Source: an uncultured Chlamydia sp.
GTDB lineage: Bacteria; Chlamydiota; Chlamydiia; Chlamydiales; Simkaniaceae
DNA: 64,000 nucleotides
Assembly: GCA_946127115.1 (NCBI GenBank)
Contig: CAMGYI010000001.1
Span: forward strand, 1,173,288-1,237,287
Reading direction: 5' to 3'
Position 1 is the stretch's first letter. Each line of letters opens with the position of its first letter. A model generated the notes under the pieces. That model was not told the origin of the DNA. It saw only the letters and a program-made list of their open reading frames with translations, and did no database searches. The position numbers and the translations under genes are program-made. This document shows, in pieces, positions 55,214 through 63,912 of the stretch.

Positions 55214-55440
55214 ATGACACACACACCCTTTATCCAAGGAGGCGAAGGAGTTATTGTTGCTGCAAACAGTCAATATGAGCGCTTCCCTCCCTGATGGTGG
55301 AGACATTACAGCGTGCATTCCTCCCCATTACCTTTTTTGATTTAGGAACTCACTAAACCAAAAAAAATGGTGTGCATCTAAGGGAACCATCATTCTATGT
55401 GTCCCCTGAAAAAAGAGGCTATTGGGAAATAGATAAAAAT
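55214..55440 (+). pseudogene. Decayed copy of the tandem glycosyltransferase-like gene
   Basis: From the ATG at 55214 the frame reads 'GGEGVIVAANSQYE', then a stop, then 'WWRHYSVHSSP'. A frame change gives 'ITFFDLG'; another from 55368 gives 'WCASKGTIILCVP'. These pieces match, in order, the first 70 residues of the intact gene at 55481 ('GGDGVIVASDMKQE', 'WWWVHYSKHNDSP', 'VTFFDLG', 'WCKSKGTVIPF'). The rest of the gene is absent. It is thus a 5' fragment of a sixth array member. Confidence 0.8.
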
Positions 55441-55480
55441 TTTCTCGATCTCTAATTATCTCTCGGATATAGGTACAAAC

Positions 55481-56212
55481 ATGACAGCAGTTACAAAGTG
55501 GAATCAAAAAAATTACACAGGTGGAGATGGAGTCATTGTCGCTTCAGATATGAAGCAAGAGTGGATTTTGAAATGGTGGTGGGTTCATTACTCCAAACAC
55601 AACGACTCTCCAGTGACTTTTTTTGATCTTGGAATGTCAAAAAGCGCCATTATTTGGTGCAAATCAAAAGGAACTGTTATTCCTTTCTCCCTGCCAGACT
55701 CAACAATTTCAAAAAAAAGTGACATCCCACCTGACATTCAAAAACAGTGGGAAGGCAGCTACTCAAAGCGCATCTGGGACTGCAGAATCGAATGGATGCA
55801 CAAGCCATTTATTATTCTTCAAAGCCCTTATGATAGAACCATTTGGATTGATATAGATTGTGAAGTTAAAGATTCACTAAGCTCCTTGTTTGACTATTGC
55901 AACACCGATGATGGAATCAGCCTAATCAAACTCAACCTTAAAGCCAATACTGTGATTAACTCCGGTGTTGTTGTTGCTAAAAGACTTGCTCTCGCTTTTA
56001 CTTATTGGGCAGAAGCCGTATTAGAAAAACACCACATCACCATGAGTGACGAAACAGCGCTTATTGAAGCCCAAAAAAAACATCCCATTAAGATCACACC
56101 CCTCCCCTTCGGCTTTAACTTTCTCAACTTCTGGAAAACCAATTCTCCCGTGAGTGTCTACCATCATGGCGGAGGCGTTGGGAAACGAGAAATCCTAAAA
56201 CAAATCAAGTAA
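55481..56212 (+). CDS. Glycosyltransferase-like protein, array member 1
   Basis: Protein of 243 residues, first of five tandem relatives. All share an N-terminal 'QEWxLKWWWxxYxKHN', then 'TFxDxGM', then 'WCxxKGT', an acidic 'WIDIDCE' at about residues 122-128, a middle 'NSGVVVAKR' and a C-terminal 'HHGGG'. The D-x-D-C-E motif and the late His pair resemble the metal and phosphate sites of GT-A glycosyltransferases such as family 8. No signal peptide or membrane segment is present. I do not recognise a named family; glycosyl transfer is inferred. Member 1 belongs with member 2 and the decayed copy in a 'GGDGVIV/TFFDLGM' subgroup. Confidence 0.65.
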   Translation: MTAVTKWNQKNYTGGDGVIVASDMKQEWILKWWWVHYSKHNDSPVTFFDLGMSKSAIIWCKSKGTVIPFSLPDSTISKKSDIPPDIQKQWEGSYSKRIWDCRIEWMHKPFIILQSPYDRTIWIDIDCEVKDSLSSLFDYCNTDDGISLIKLNLKANTVINSGVVVAKRLALAFTYWAEAVLEKHHITMSDETALIEAQKKHPIKITPLPFGFNFLNFWKTNSPVSVYHHGGGVGKREILKQIK

Positions 56213-56217
56213 TTATT

Positions 56218-56940
56218 ATGGAAACACACCTCAACTGGAATTCTAAATGCTCTGGAGATGGCGTCATTGTTGGAACCGATATAACACAAGAATGGCTTCT
56301 AAAATGGTGGTGGGGAAATTATTCAAGTCATAATTCATATCCCGTCACATTCTTTGATTTGGGAATGTCAAACAGTGCCCGCCTATGGTGCGAGACAAAG
56401 GGAACCGTCCTCTCCTTTTCCTTCCCTAAAGGCTTGATTAAGTCGAAAGAAGCAATCGATCCAAAGCAAAGCTCTCTTTGGGAAGAAAAATATCCTGGAA
56501 ATCTTTGGGAAGGGAGAACCGAATGGTTTGCAAAACCCTTTCTCCTTCTAAAGAGTCCCTACAAGCGAACCGTTTGGATGGACCTTGATTGCGAAGTGCG
56601 CCTCCCCATCAATAAACTCTTTAAATATGCTGACAAAGGCGATGGATTTAGCATCTTAAGATTTCAAGTTAAAGATCTCGATATCTACAACACTGGAGTC
56701 ATCGTTTGCCGTCATGGCTCTTTAATCCCTCAAAAATGGGCATCCCATACACAGGAAAATAATCACAAACACTTTGGTGATGAAACGGTCCTAATGGAAA
56801 TGCTAGAAAATGAAACTCTCAATATTACTCCCCATCCACTTCTCTACAATTGGCCAACAATCATTCCTCAAGACCCCAATACCGTCATCCGCCATCACGC
56901 TGGAGAATATGGGAAAACTAGAATCCTTGGAGGGTTATAA
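56218..56940 (+). CDS. Glycosyltransferase-like protein, array member 2
   Basis: Protein of 240 residues starting five bases after member 1. Shared landmarks: 'GDGVIVGTDITQE', 'LKWWWGNYSSHN', 'TFFDLGMSNSARLWC', 'WMDLDCEV', 'NTGVIVCRHG' and 'RHHAGEYGKTRIL'. The acidic motif is D-L-D-C-E here. Its stop overlaps the start of member 3 by one base, so translation is coupled. The Trp-Met-Asp before the motif differs from Trp-Ile-Asp in the others. Function as for member 1. Confidence 0.65.
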   Translation: METHLNWNSKCSGDGVIVGTDITQEWLLKWWWGNYSSHNSYPVTFFDLGMSNSARLWCETKGTVLSFSFPKGLIKSKEAIDPKQSSLWEEKYPGNLWEGRTEWFAKPFLLLKSPYKRTVWMDLDCEVRLPINKLFKYADKGDGFSILRFQVKDLDIYNTGVIVCRHGSLIPQKWASHTQENNHKHFGDETVLMEMLENETLNITPHPLLYNWPTIIPQDPNTVIRHHAGEYGKTRILGGL

Positions 56941-57662
56941 TGAGCAAAGGAGTATTAACCGGATGCAATGCCGAGCAAGAATGGATGCTCAAATGGTGGT
57001 GGAAAAATTACTCCAAACACAACAATCATCCCGTTACTTTTTGCGACTTTGGAATGACCTTAGGTGCCAAGAAATGGTGCGAACAAAAAGGAACCGTCCT
57101 CCCCTTTAACCCTAAATCGATCCCTACAGAAAACAACCACTCTGCTCCATGGTCAGATAAAGTGAGTCTTTCAACTTTGAATAAACGCTCCATTTGGTTT
57201 TCCAAACCTCTTGTTCTCTCTCGAGCTCCCTATAAAAAAAACCTTTGGACCGATGTCGACTGCGAAATCCTCAAAGACATCACCCCCCTATTTGGGATGA
57301 TAGAAAGTAAAGATGGATTCGCCATCGCATACGATACAGAAGAAAATACAAAACATGCCAAAAAATACAATTTGTTAAAAGACAATGTGAAAGTTCTTCA
57401 AGCAGGTGTCATTGTATTTAAGAAAACTTCTCCTGTTATTTTCGCATGGATTGACCACTGCTTAAAACATATTGATACCGAAGTTTCAGATCAAACAGCT
57501 CTCAGTCATCTCTTTGCAAAAACCCCCTTTGACATCACCATTCTTTCCAACAAATACAATTGGCTAATACCTGAATTTTCATCTCAACACATTGCCATTA
57601 TCCATCATACTGGAGCCAGCCGCAAGAGGAAGCTCCTGTCCGAGATGAAGTTTCATGAATAG
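56940..57662 (+). CDS. Glycosyltransferase-like protein, array member 3
   Basis: Protein of 240 residues. It begins the second subgroup (members 3-5), with a shorter N-terminus 'GVLTGCNAEQE' and 'TFCDFGM' in place of 'TFFDLGM'. Acidic motif 'WTDVDCEI'; later 'QAGVIVFKKTSP', 'SDQTALSHLFA' and 'HHTGASRKRKLL'. An ATG shared with the preceding stop and an 8-base overlap with the next gene show one transcript. Coding strand is C-rich compared with the housekeeping genes. Confidence 0.65.
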   Translation: MSKGVLTGCNAEQEWMLKWWWKNYSKHNNHPVTFCDFGMTLGAKKWCEQKGTVLPFNPKSIPTENNHSAPWSDKVSLSTLNKRSIWFSKPLVLSRAPYKKNLWTDVDCEILKDITPLFGMIESKDGFAIAYDTEENTKHAKKYNLLKDNVKVLQAGVIVFKKTSPVIFAWIDHCLKHIDTEVSDQTALSHLFAKTPFDITILSNKYNWLIPEFSSQHIAIIHHTGASRKRKLLSEMKFHE

Positions 57663-58383
57663 AGGGGTGCTCACTGGGTGTGACGAGCGCCAAGAATACC
57701 TCATAAAATGGTGGTGGAGAAACTATGCCAAACACAACGATCATTCCGTTACTTTCTGCGATTTTGGAATGAGTTCCTCAGCGCGACGTTGGTGCGAAAG
57801 CAAAGGAATGCTTATCTCCCAACACTCCATCCCCATCAACAACCTATCCAAAGGAATCAGATCCGCCCCCTGGTGCGACACCCTCTTTCCTCTGCTCTGG
57901 AGCAACCGCAACGTCTGGTTTCGTAAAGCATTTGTCCAACAAAAGTCCCCTTATGTCAACTCCATATGGATCGATCTCGATTGCGAAGTTAAAAAAGACA
58001 TCGCCTCACTTTTTGAGATGGTTCAAGTTGGAGATGGATTTGCGATTTCATATACATCGGATGAAGAAACAGTCCCCCTCTATGAACGCAAGCTTTTAAA
58101 AGAAGGTGTCAAAGGGGTTCAAACCGGAGTTTTTGCCTATACAGACTCTTCTCCCATTATCCCTGCCTGGGCAAAATGGTGCAAAGACCACTACCAAATC
58201 GACTTCGCCGAAGAAACATGTCTTTCCCACCTCCTCCATAAAAAAACTTATGACATCACCTATTTCTCCCGAAACTACAACTGGACAACTCCAGAGATTC
58301 CTAACCCTCATGCACTTATCCTCCATCATGCAAGCGCGACCCGAAAAAGAAATCTCCTAGAAAAAATAGGTTTTAATGGATAA
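57655..58383 (+). CDS. Glycosyltransferase-like protein, array member 4
   Basis: Protein of 242 residues with 'GVLTGCDERQEYLIKWWW', 'TFCDFGMSSSARRWC', 'WIDLDCEV', 'QTGVFAYTDSSPIIPAW' and 'HHASATRKRNLL'. The late Gly of the His-His-x-Gly motif is replaced by Ser in the form 'HHASA', and 'KGT' is 'KGM', so small changes at putative sites are seen. It overlaps members 3 and 5 by 8 bases each. Confidence 0.65.
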   Translation: MNRGVLTGCDERQEYLIKWWWRNYAKHNDHSVTFCDFGMSSSARRWCESKGMLISQHSIPINNLSKGIRSAPWCDTLFPLLWSNRNVWFRKAFVQQKSPYVNSIWIDLDCEVKKDIASLFEMVQVGDGFAISYTSDEETVPLYERKLLKEGVKGVQTGVFAYTDSSPIIPAWAKWCKDHYQIDFAEETCLSHLLHKKTYDITYFSRNYNWTTPEIPNPHALILHHASATRKRNLLEKIGFNG

Positions 58384-59106
58384 AGGAATACTTACAGGAT
58401 GTGACCAACGCCAAGAATGGATGCTCAAATGGTGGTGGACAAATCTTACAAAATATAACAACGCCCCCATCACCTTCTGCGACTTTGGAATGTCCCCCTC
58501 TGCCCGCGCTTGGTGCCAGTCAAAAGGAACTATCATCACACAATCTAAAGAGATGTTTCCCATCAAAGATATTAACAAACATGTTGCCAACCCCCCATGG
58601 AAAAAAAAATAACCCCCCGCATGTGGGATCATCGCCCCATTTGGTTTTACAAGCCCCTCGTCCTTCCCAAGAGTCCCTATGAGCGTACCCTTTGGATCGA
58701 TGTTGACTGCGAAGTCAAAGAAACCATTGCACCTCTCATCAACCTCCGCCTTACAAAAGATCTTTTTGCGATTCGTCGGACCAGTAAAAAAGATAACAAA
58801 GAAGCCCGAAAGATGGGCTACCTAGGCCCCGACGTTTGTGGCGTTCAAGCAGGTGTTATCTTATATGAAAAAAGAACACCCGTTATTCCCGCTTGGATCA
58901 ACCGATTTCTAAATAATCATCCAATGGAATTTTCTGATGAACATTGCCTTGGCCATCTCCTTCACGAGACCCCCTTCGGAATCACCTACTTCTCCGCGCT
59001 TTACAATTCTACCGACTTCGAACCTCCCAATCCAAATGCCATCATTCATCACCATTCCAGCGCCCGCCAGAAAAGAATCCTTCTCCAGCAGATTCAACTC
59101 GGCTAA
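58376..59106 (+). pseudogene. Glycosyltransferase-like array member 5, frameshifted at an A9 tract
   Basis: The first frame (58376-58612) has 'GILTGCDQRQEWMLKWWW' and 'TFCDFGMSPSARAWC', and stops after 'NPPWKKK'. A second frame from about 58597 continues 'KKITPRMWDHRPIWFYKPL', then 'WIDVDCEV', 'QAGVILYEKRTPVIPAW' and 'HHHSSARQKRILL', to 59106. Adding one A to the nine at 58601-58609 joins both into 243 residues, exactly the size of members 1-4, and the junction then aligns with theirs. So this is a near-intact gene with a one-base fault. Slippage, real decay or sequencing error are possible. The 3' end overlaps dacB by four bases. Confidence 0.75.
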
Positions 59107-60281
59107 GGAATCCTGTTTATCAGAATGTGACAAATTTCATCCTCGAGCTTTACCTTAATTTCCCTCCCTTCCTTCATATAACCATTGACAAAGATTGCTA
59201 CCGCAAGCTCCTCTCCTGTCTCCGTCGTCACAAAGCCACAAAGCGAAGAAACCCCCGTCATGCTTCCCGTTTTAGCAGCAACCCGCCCTCTAAAACTCAA
59301 CATTCTCCTCTTAAGAGTTCCCACTTCTCCTCCAACAGGAAGTGCTGTTTTAAGAAAGCGATTCGAGTGCATCCTCTTCAAAAATGTCATCATCTGATCC
59401 GGCGAGGCCAAATTATAACGAGAAAGCCCACTCCCATCCACAATCCGCATCTTCTCAACGTCAAGACCAATCACATCGCGCATAAAACTTTCTACAGACT
59501 TTCTTCCCTTCTCCCAAGACCCCCCCATCCTTTTGAAAATACAATTGGAGTACAAGTTATCCGTATTTTGAAGAACCACCTTAATTAACTCACTCATCGG
59601 TTCAGAAAAATGGCGCGTAAGGCAAACACTCCCCTCAGGAGCCCGTCCCAACTTTAGCTCCCCCCTCAGCAAAATCCCCTTCCGATCTAATAACTCCTTA
59701 AAAAGGGTTGCAGCAAGAAGCTCGGGCTGTGTGACTACAGCGCCCCCCACAAAGTTATGTTCCACATTCAATGCGCTCAGGGGAACACACCAATATCCTG
59801 GCTCCTCATCCCACATCCAACCTGGACCCATCGGCCCATCTTCAAAACAGCTCATATCCAATATCAGATCCCCCTGAATCTCCCTCACATCCATTCCTTC
59901 TACAAGCCCAATAAAATCTGTCCCCTTCAAACTTGGATCCCCCGAACCCACCAAATAACAATTCCCTTTGACAACACCCTTATCAATCACCCCATCAACC
60001 TTCACCATCGTTTCAAAACGATCGTCGGCACCTAGCTGCTCAAGAGCCGCCGCCGCTGTGAATAACTTCAAAGAACTTGCTGGAACAAATCGACATTGAG
60101 CATTTCGCTCATAAAGAACAACACCTTTGTCAAGAGACACCACCTTGACACCCACAAGCGCCGTTGGATCAACACTTCGAATAACCCCTTCAATCGAATG
60201 GTAAATCCAATCCTTTTGCTCCTTAAGCGAAGACCCAAAAACCGTTCCAAAAAAACAAATACACAATCCTACAGTGCGCAT
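59103..60281 (-). CDS. dacB: D-alanyl-D-alanine carboxypeptidase/endopeptidase (PBP4 type)
   Basis: Protein of 392 residues with a short signal peptide. The serine motif SxxK is 'SSLK' with Ser69 and Lys72. The third motif KTG is in 'VAAKTGSMTGV'. The middle SxN motif is not standard; 'NTDNLYSN' stands in its place. PBP4 enzymes trim and open peptidoglycan cross-links in the periplasm. Peptidoglycan is made in small amounts at division in chlamydiae, which fits. It follows recD with a 13-base overlap in the same transcript. Coding strand is unusually G/T-rich. Confidence 0.88.
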   Translation of the reverse strand: MRTVGLCICFFGTVFGSSLKEQKDWIYHSIEGVIRSVDPTALVGVKVVSLDKGVVLYERNAQCRFVPASSLKLFTAAAALEQLGADDRFETMVKVDGVIDKGVVKGNCYLVGSGDPSLKGTDFIGLVEGMDVREIQGDLILDMSCFEDGPMGPGWMWDEEPGYWCVPLSALNVEHNFVGGAVVTQPELLAATLFKELLDRKGILLRGELKLGRAPEGSVCLTRHFSEPMSELIKVVLQNTDNLYSNCIFKRMGGSWEKGRKSVESFMRDVIGLDVEKMRIVDGSGLSRYNLASPDQMMTFLKRMHSNRFLKTALPVGGEVGTLKRRMLSFRGRVAAKTGSMTGVSSLCGFVTTETGEELAVAIFVNGYMKEGREIKVKLEDEICHILINRIP

Positions 60282-61606
60282 AACCGTCTCCGAATTCCTG
60301 ATAATCTTTTACTTCCTCTTTTTACACACTCCTCAATTACCCCCTCTTCCCCCAGAACAATCAACTCACTCTTTGCCCGAGTAATTCCCGTATAAAGGAC
60401 CTCCCGACCGAACATCTCTGATCCCTTAGGCACCAATAAGACCACCTTCTTAAACTCACTTCCCTGACTCTTATGAACCGAAATACAATACGCAAACTCA
60501 AACTCCGGCAAAAGCGCAGCAGGAAACTCCCGCTCTCCAAAACGTGCCACATCATTCCTTCCAATCGCTCTTCCAAGACTCCTTTTCACTAACACTCCCA
60601 TTTCCCCGTTGCTCAGCTCCATTCGGTGATGACTTCTTGTGATCATAATAGGAATCTCTCCCTCATTTTGCATCAAATCATTGATCGCTTCCACCCCAAA
60701 AGGCCCCTTTCTCAAACACGACAGCACCTGATAGCCCCCTTTTTTCCATCCCTCAATATCCCTCTCGAGCTTTCCATATTCAATTATTTTCCCTTCGCGC
60801 ACCGCAGCAGCCTTTCCCAGAATTTCCATCCGATCACTTCGCATACATTTATCCAAATGCACATAGCCTCGCCCTCTCTCCTTCATAAAACCACACAGCT
60901 CTCCGAATATCGTACCTGCCTCCACCGGCGGTAATTGATCATGATCTCCCACCAAAATAAGCCGCGTTCCTCTCTTTACATTTCTGAGAAGCGCCGACCA
61001 CATCCCTACATCAATCATCGAACACTCATCAACAATTATCATCCCAGCTTCCAGCTTTTTGCCAGAAAAAAGCATCTCTTTACCATTCCTTACCTCCAAA
61101 AGAGCATGAAGTGTTCCCACCGGAGCCTCTAATTTTTCCCGAAGAAGACCCACCGCCTTACCTGTCGGCGCACAAACACACACATCTCTTCCCCATTTCT
61201 TTACAACCTCCCCAATCACATACGACTTCCCAGTGCCTGGCCCCCCTGTTAAACAAACAACACTTTCCCCCAAACACTCCTCAACTGCGCGTCGCTGCCC
61301 CACATTCAAACTCCCCGCATCTCCCAAATCAACCCGTTTGACATTCGCATCCAAAAGCCGACCAAACTCCCGGACAACGCTCCCTTCAAGCACCCAATTC
61401 TTCTGCAAATACACAAGATCACCCCATCTTCCAACCAGTCCCTCAAACCGCTCCTCATCCCCCCGAAGAGCAGTACCCTCATTTCCCTCCTTTCGAATAC
61501 ACAAATGTCCCTCCCGCGCAGCTAGCATCAACTCCGACCCCAAAGGCGCCCGCTCTCCAACAATTTGATCAATATCACACATTTCCATAGACGATAACCA
61601 TACCAC
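60269..61606 (-). CDS. recD: RecD-like helicase (exodeoxyribonuclease V alpha subunit)
   Basis: Superfamily 1 helicase of 445 residues. Walker A is 'GGPGTGKS' at 121-128. 'IIVDECSMIDV' is motif II, 'LVGDHDQLPPVEAG' motif III, 'SVHKSQGSEFKKV' motif V and 'YTGITRAKSELIV' motif VI. It would be the fast helicase subunit of RecBCD or a stand-alone RecD. It is shorter than E. coli RecD (608) and has a reduced N-terminal domain, as seen in Chlamydia. recB and recC are not in this window. Met7 and Met9 are alternative starts. Confidence 0.88.
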   Translation of the reverse strand: MVWLSSMEMCDIDQIVGERAPLGSELMLAAREGHLCIRKEGNEGTALRGDEERFEGLVGRWGDLVYLQKNWVLEGSVVREFGRLLDANVKRVDLGDAGSLNVGQRRAVEECLGESVVCLTGGPGTGKSYVIGEVVKKWGRDVCVCAPTGKAVGLLREKLEAPVGTLHALLEVRNGKEMLFSGKKLEAGMIIVDECSMIDVGMWSALLRNVKRGTRLILVGDHDQLPPVEAGTIFGELCGFMKERGRGYVHLDKCMRSDRMEILGKAAAVREGKIIEYGKLERDIEGWKKGGYQVLSCLRKGPFGVEAINDLMQNEGEIPIMITRSHHRMELSNGEMGVLVKRSLGRAIGRNDVARFGEREFPAALLPEFEFAYCISVHKSQGSEFKKVVLLVPKGSEMFGREVLYTGITRAKSELIVLGEEGVIEECVKRGSKRLSGIRRRLCAL

Positions 61607-61853
61607 TCCTCATAAAAAATACAAATACGTATACTTAAGCTGCATTCAAGTTCAAAGGTCAGAAATAGGCTCCATAAGAGTTCTAAACACTCCCATCCAA
61701 ACCGAAGTCATCAATAGCGGGCTTATGAAGAGAAGCGAGCAAGTCAAATTATATAGCTTTGTCTCTCTATTATACTTAGCGTAGTTTGAGTTACTTCTTG
61801 TCAATATAATAAGTGTTTGAATTTGATTCAGAATCAGTCTATGATTCATTATC
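61607..61853. other. Gap upstream of recD
   Basis: A/T-rich sequence upstream of the recD start. No promoter or gene could be assigned with confidence. The minus strand is open for about 117 codons across 61652-62005, but this frame runs antisense to the IS630 remnant and shows no family features. Confidence 0.3.
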
Positions 61854-62163
61854 GTGGAACATTCTAGAAAAGATCTTCTAAATAATTCTGAAAGAAATTC
61901 TTTAAAAGAATTGCATCGACGCGAACGGGATAAAAAAGTCTGTGATAGAATAAAAGCCATTCTTTTCCTGGATAATTGATGGTGTTCATCCTCAGCATAA
62001 CTCAAAGCCTGCTTACGGGTGGATGGGAAAAGGTAAGGCCACCGTTTTAAAATCGAATACTGGTCGATACCGGATTAATATTAACGGCGGCCTTGATTCA
62101 GATAATAATGTACGTTATAGGGGAATATCCGAAAACCAATTCTCTGCATTTGGCAATTATTAG
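61854..62163 (+). pseudogene. IS630-family transposase remnant
   Basis: A GTG at 61854 opens 41 codons ('SLKELHRRERDKKVCDRIKAI', read in pieces), the N-terminal helix-turn-helix region of IS630 transposases. It is then cut by a stop. From 61978, in another frame, follows 'DGVHPQHNSKPAYGW' and 'KGKATVLKSNTGRYRININGGLD' (read in pieces), the second catalytic Asp region of the DDE domain. The stretch between the two, with the first Asp, is missing. It is an internally deleted and frameshifted copy. The following 62164-62562 holds no gene I recognise. Confidence 0.75.
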
Positions 62164-62562
62164 TAATCGATCCCTCAGATATTTGTTTTAATTAAGGCTC
62201 CCCCTGGCCGGATGCGGCATTTTTTCAAGAAACTATTTTAGAAAAGTTCAAAAATATACTATGAACTATTTGCCTTCCCATTTTTCTTGGGAATAGGTTC
62301 TTTATACTTCCCTCTAGAAACTTCTCCGATTCCGATTCAGAATAATCTATTAAAACATATTTTAAGTTAGGCCTGATTTTGAGTTGTGGTAAACAGTATC
62401 GTGTAAAGAAATAGGGTACGGTTATTGCGCTTCACAGTTGTAAGGGCTTATTTCTACTCACTCAACATTTTAATTAATTTTAAAAAATTTTATATAGTTT
62501 ATTTAATATATATTAATGTTACAATAACATTTATATAAACTGAAAAAACAGGCCCTCATAAA

Positions 62563-62949
62563 ATGATGTTATCTTTTAACCCATCCTTTTCAGATTTAGA
62601 GATCTATACTAGTAGTGACGTTCATTCTACACAAAATTACAATGATCCCACTCCCGCCATAATTGAAGTTGAAAACATCTCAAGTCAAACTAAAGCAAAT
62701 CCCACAGAATTAGTTTCTTCTGTTGAAGTAATAGAAGGAGAACTTCAGAGCTTGGTCTCATCTATCAGAAAATTGTCGAAAAAAATATTTAATTCCTTGC
62801 AAGAAAACGTTTCCAAACTCATTCAGACGCCCAACACAACCCATCAATCGGAACATTTAATAAGAGATTGTTCTAAACTTTCTTCATCCATTAGACAGCA
62901 GAATGAAGAAATGGAAAGGGGTTTTTTCAGTATCGATTTGAATGATTGA
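62563..62949 (+). CDS. Hypothetical protein with coiled coil
   Basis: Protein of 128 residues. The N-terminal 55 residues are rich in Ser, Thr, Asn and Pro, as in type III secretion signals of chlamydiae. Residues about 55-95 form a coiled coil ('VEVIEGELQSLVSSIRKL'). No membrane segment. The start (ATGATG at 62563) has no perfect ribosome site; A/T-rich sequence with a -10-like TATATT lies about 50 bases upstream. No known family. A secreted effector is possible, but only from composition. Confidence 0.5.
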   Translation: MMLSFNPSFSDLEIYTSSDVHSTQNYNDPTPAIIEVENISSQTKANPTELVSSVEVIEGELQSLVSSIRKLSKKIFNSLQENVSKLIQTPNTTHQSEHLIRDCSKLSSSIRQQNEEMERGFFSIDLND

Positions 62950-63912
62950 GGTGTGAAATCTAAAAATATTCTTTCTTTGAGACACCCTCCTCTCTCTAAA
63001 CAAAGAGGATTCCTAGCTTAAAGGCGAGGGGGTGCAATATTATAGGCGTTATTTATCATAATCCAATATTACTGTTTTCCGTTTGTTCTCCCAATCCTGA
63101 CTATTTATTTTAGCTCGTAGTTGTACAAATAAATTGGATTGAGCCCCTATTAGACACCACCGCTAATATGCTGGTGTTCCAAACGGAGGGTTTTACAAAA
63201 GCACTCGCCAAAAATCATCCCTATTCCTTTTTGATTTCTCGATAATTTATAATTTTATCCTGATCATTGAGGATATGCCTTCGCATAAGACTCAAATGTT
63301 ATTCTCTAGCCTTTGCACATTATCTTTTCCTTGCGTCATATCAAAAAGCTATCTCATGATATTTACACATCTATAATTTTGAAGTTTACATGGTTACCGT
63401 CTTTATTATGGCGACTTTAAGTGAGTATGTAGAAACAGTTAGGAGAGAAAGCGTTACCTAGCGTTTGCTCACATAAGGAAGGGTAAGAGTAGGGCTTCGC
63501 ACACTGATGAAATTAAGTTGACAGGTTTCGAAAAAGAAGGATAGAGGGACCAAAAGACAAATATGGAAGAGAGGAGCTAAGCCTCACATACGTGCTAGTG
63601 AACACAAAGCATTTAGAAGCTCTATTCTGGGTCTGCTCTCTACCCTTTTGAAAGACCAAATATTAGAAAAACGACTGTAGTTATGGTTCTTTGGAACCAG
63701 ATTCCTCTAGACTGACTATTTTAATTTGTTAGATCTAACTCTCCTTTGTTGCTAAAGCAACCTTTTAACTAGTCTTTGAAAAAAAATATTTAGTTTGTAA
63801 CAGCTCCATAATTGGCGATTCTGGCACAAACTTTTTTCTAGATTTTAATTCAGGATTTTCAAATAATCTCTGGGTAAAAATAAAATTTTAGCTAATAAGG
63901 TGGAGAAATATC
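62950..63912. other. Long gap without recognised genes
   Basis: About 960 bases with no open frame I can support on either strand. It contains TGAGCCCCTATTAGACAC (about 63138-63155), which resembles an insertion-sequence end and is nearly the reverse complement of the sequence after the IS3 remnant at 13.9 kb. Close by is a small stem ACACCACC...GCTGGTGT. No tRNA, rRNA or known small RNA was recognised. Confidence 0.4.

Noticed and set aside
58944..59588. 214-codon plus-strand frame across the end of array member 5 and dacB
   Set aside because: Overlaps two genes with recognised or family-conserved protein sequence, and itself is Arg/Pro/His-rich without family features.
61233..61568. Long open frame on the plus strand opposite recD
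   Set aside because: It is the antisense of a clear RecD helicase; the Pro/Ser-rich product comes from the skewed composition.
63400..63660. Structured RNA (RNase P or tmRNA-like)
   Set aside because: Purine-rich stretches looked suggestive, but the conserved RNase P and tmRNA core sequences are absent.
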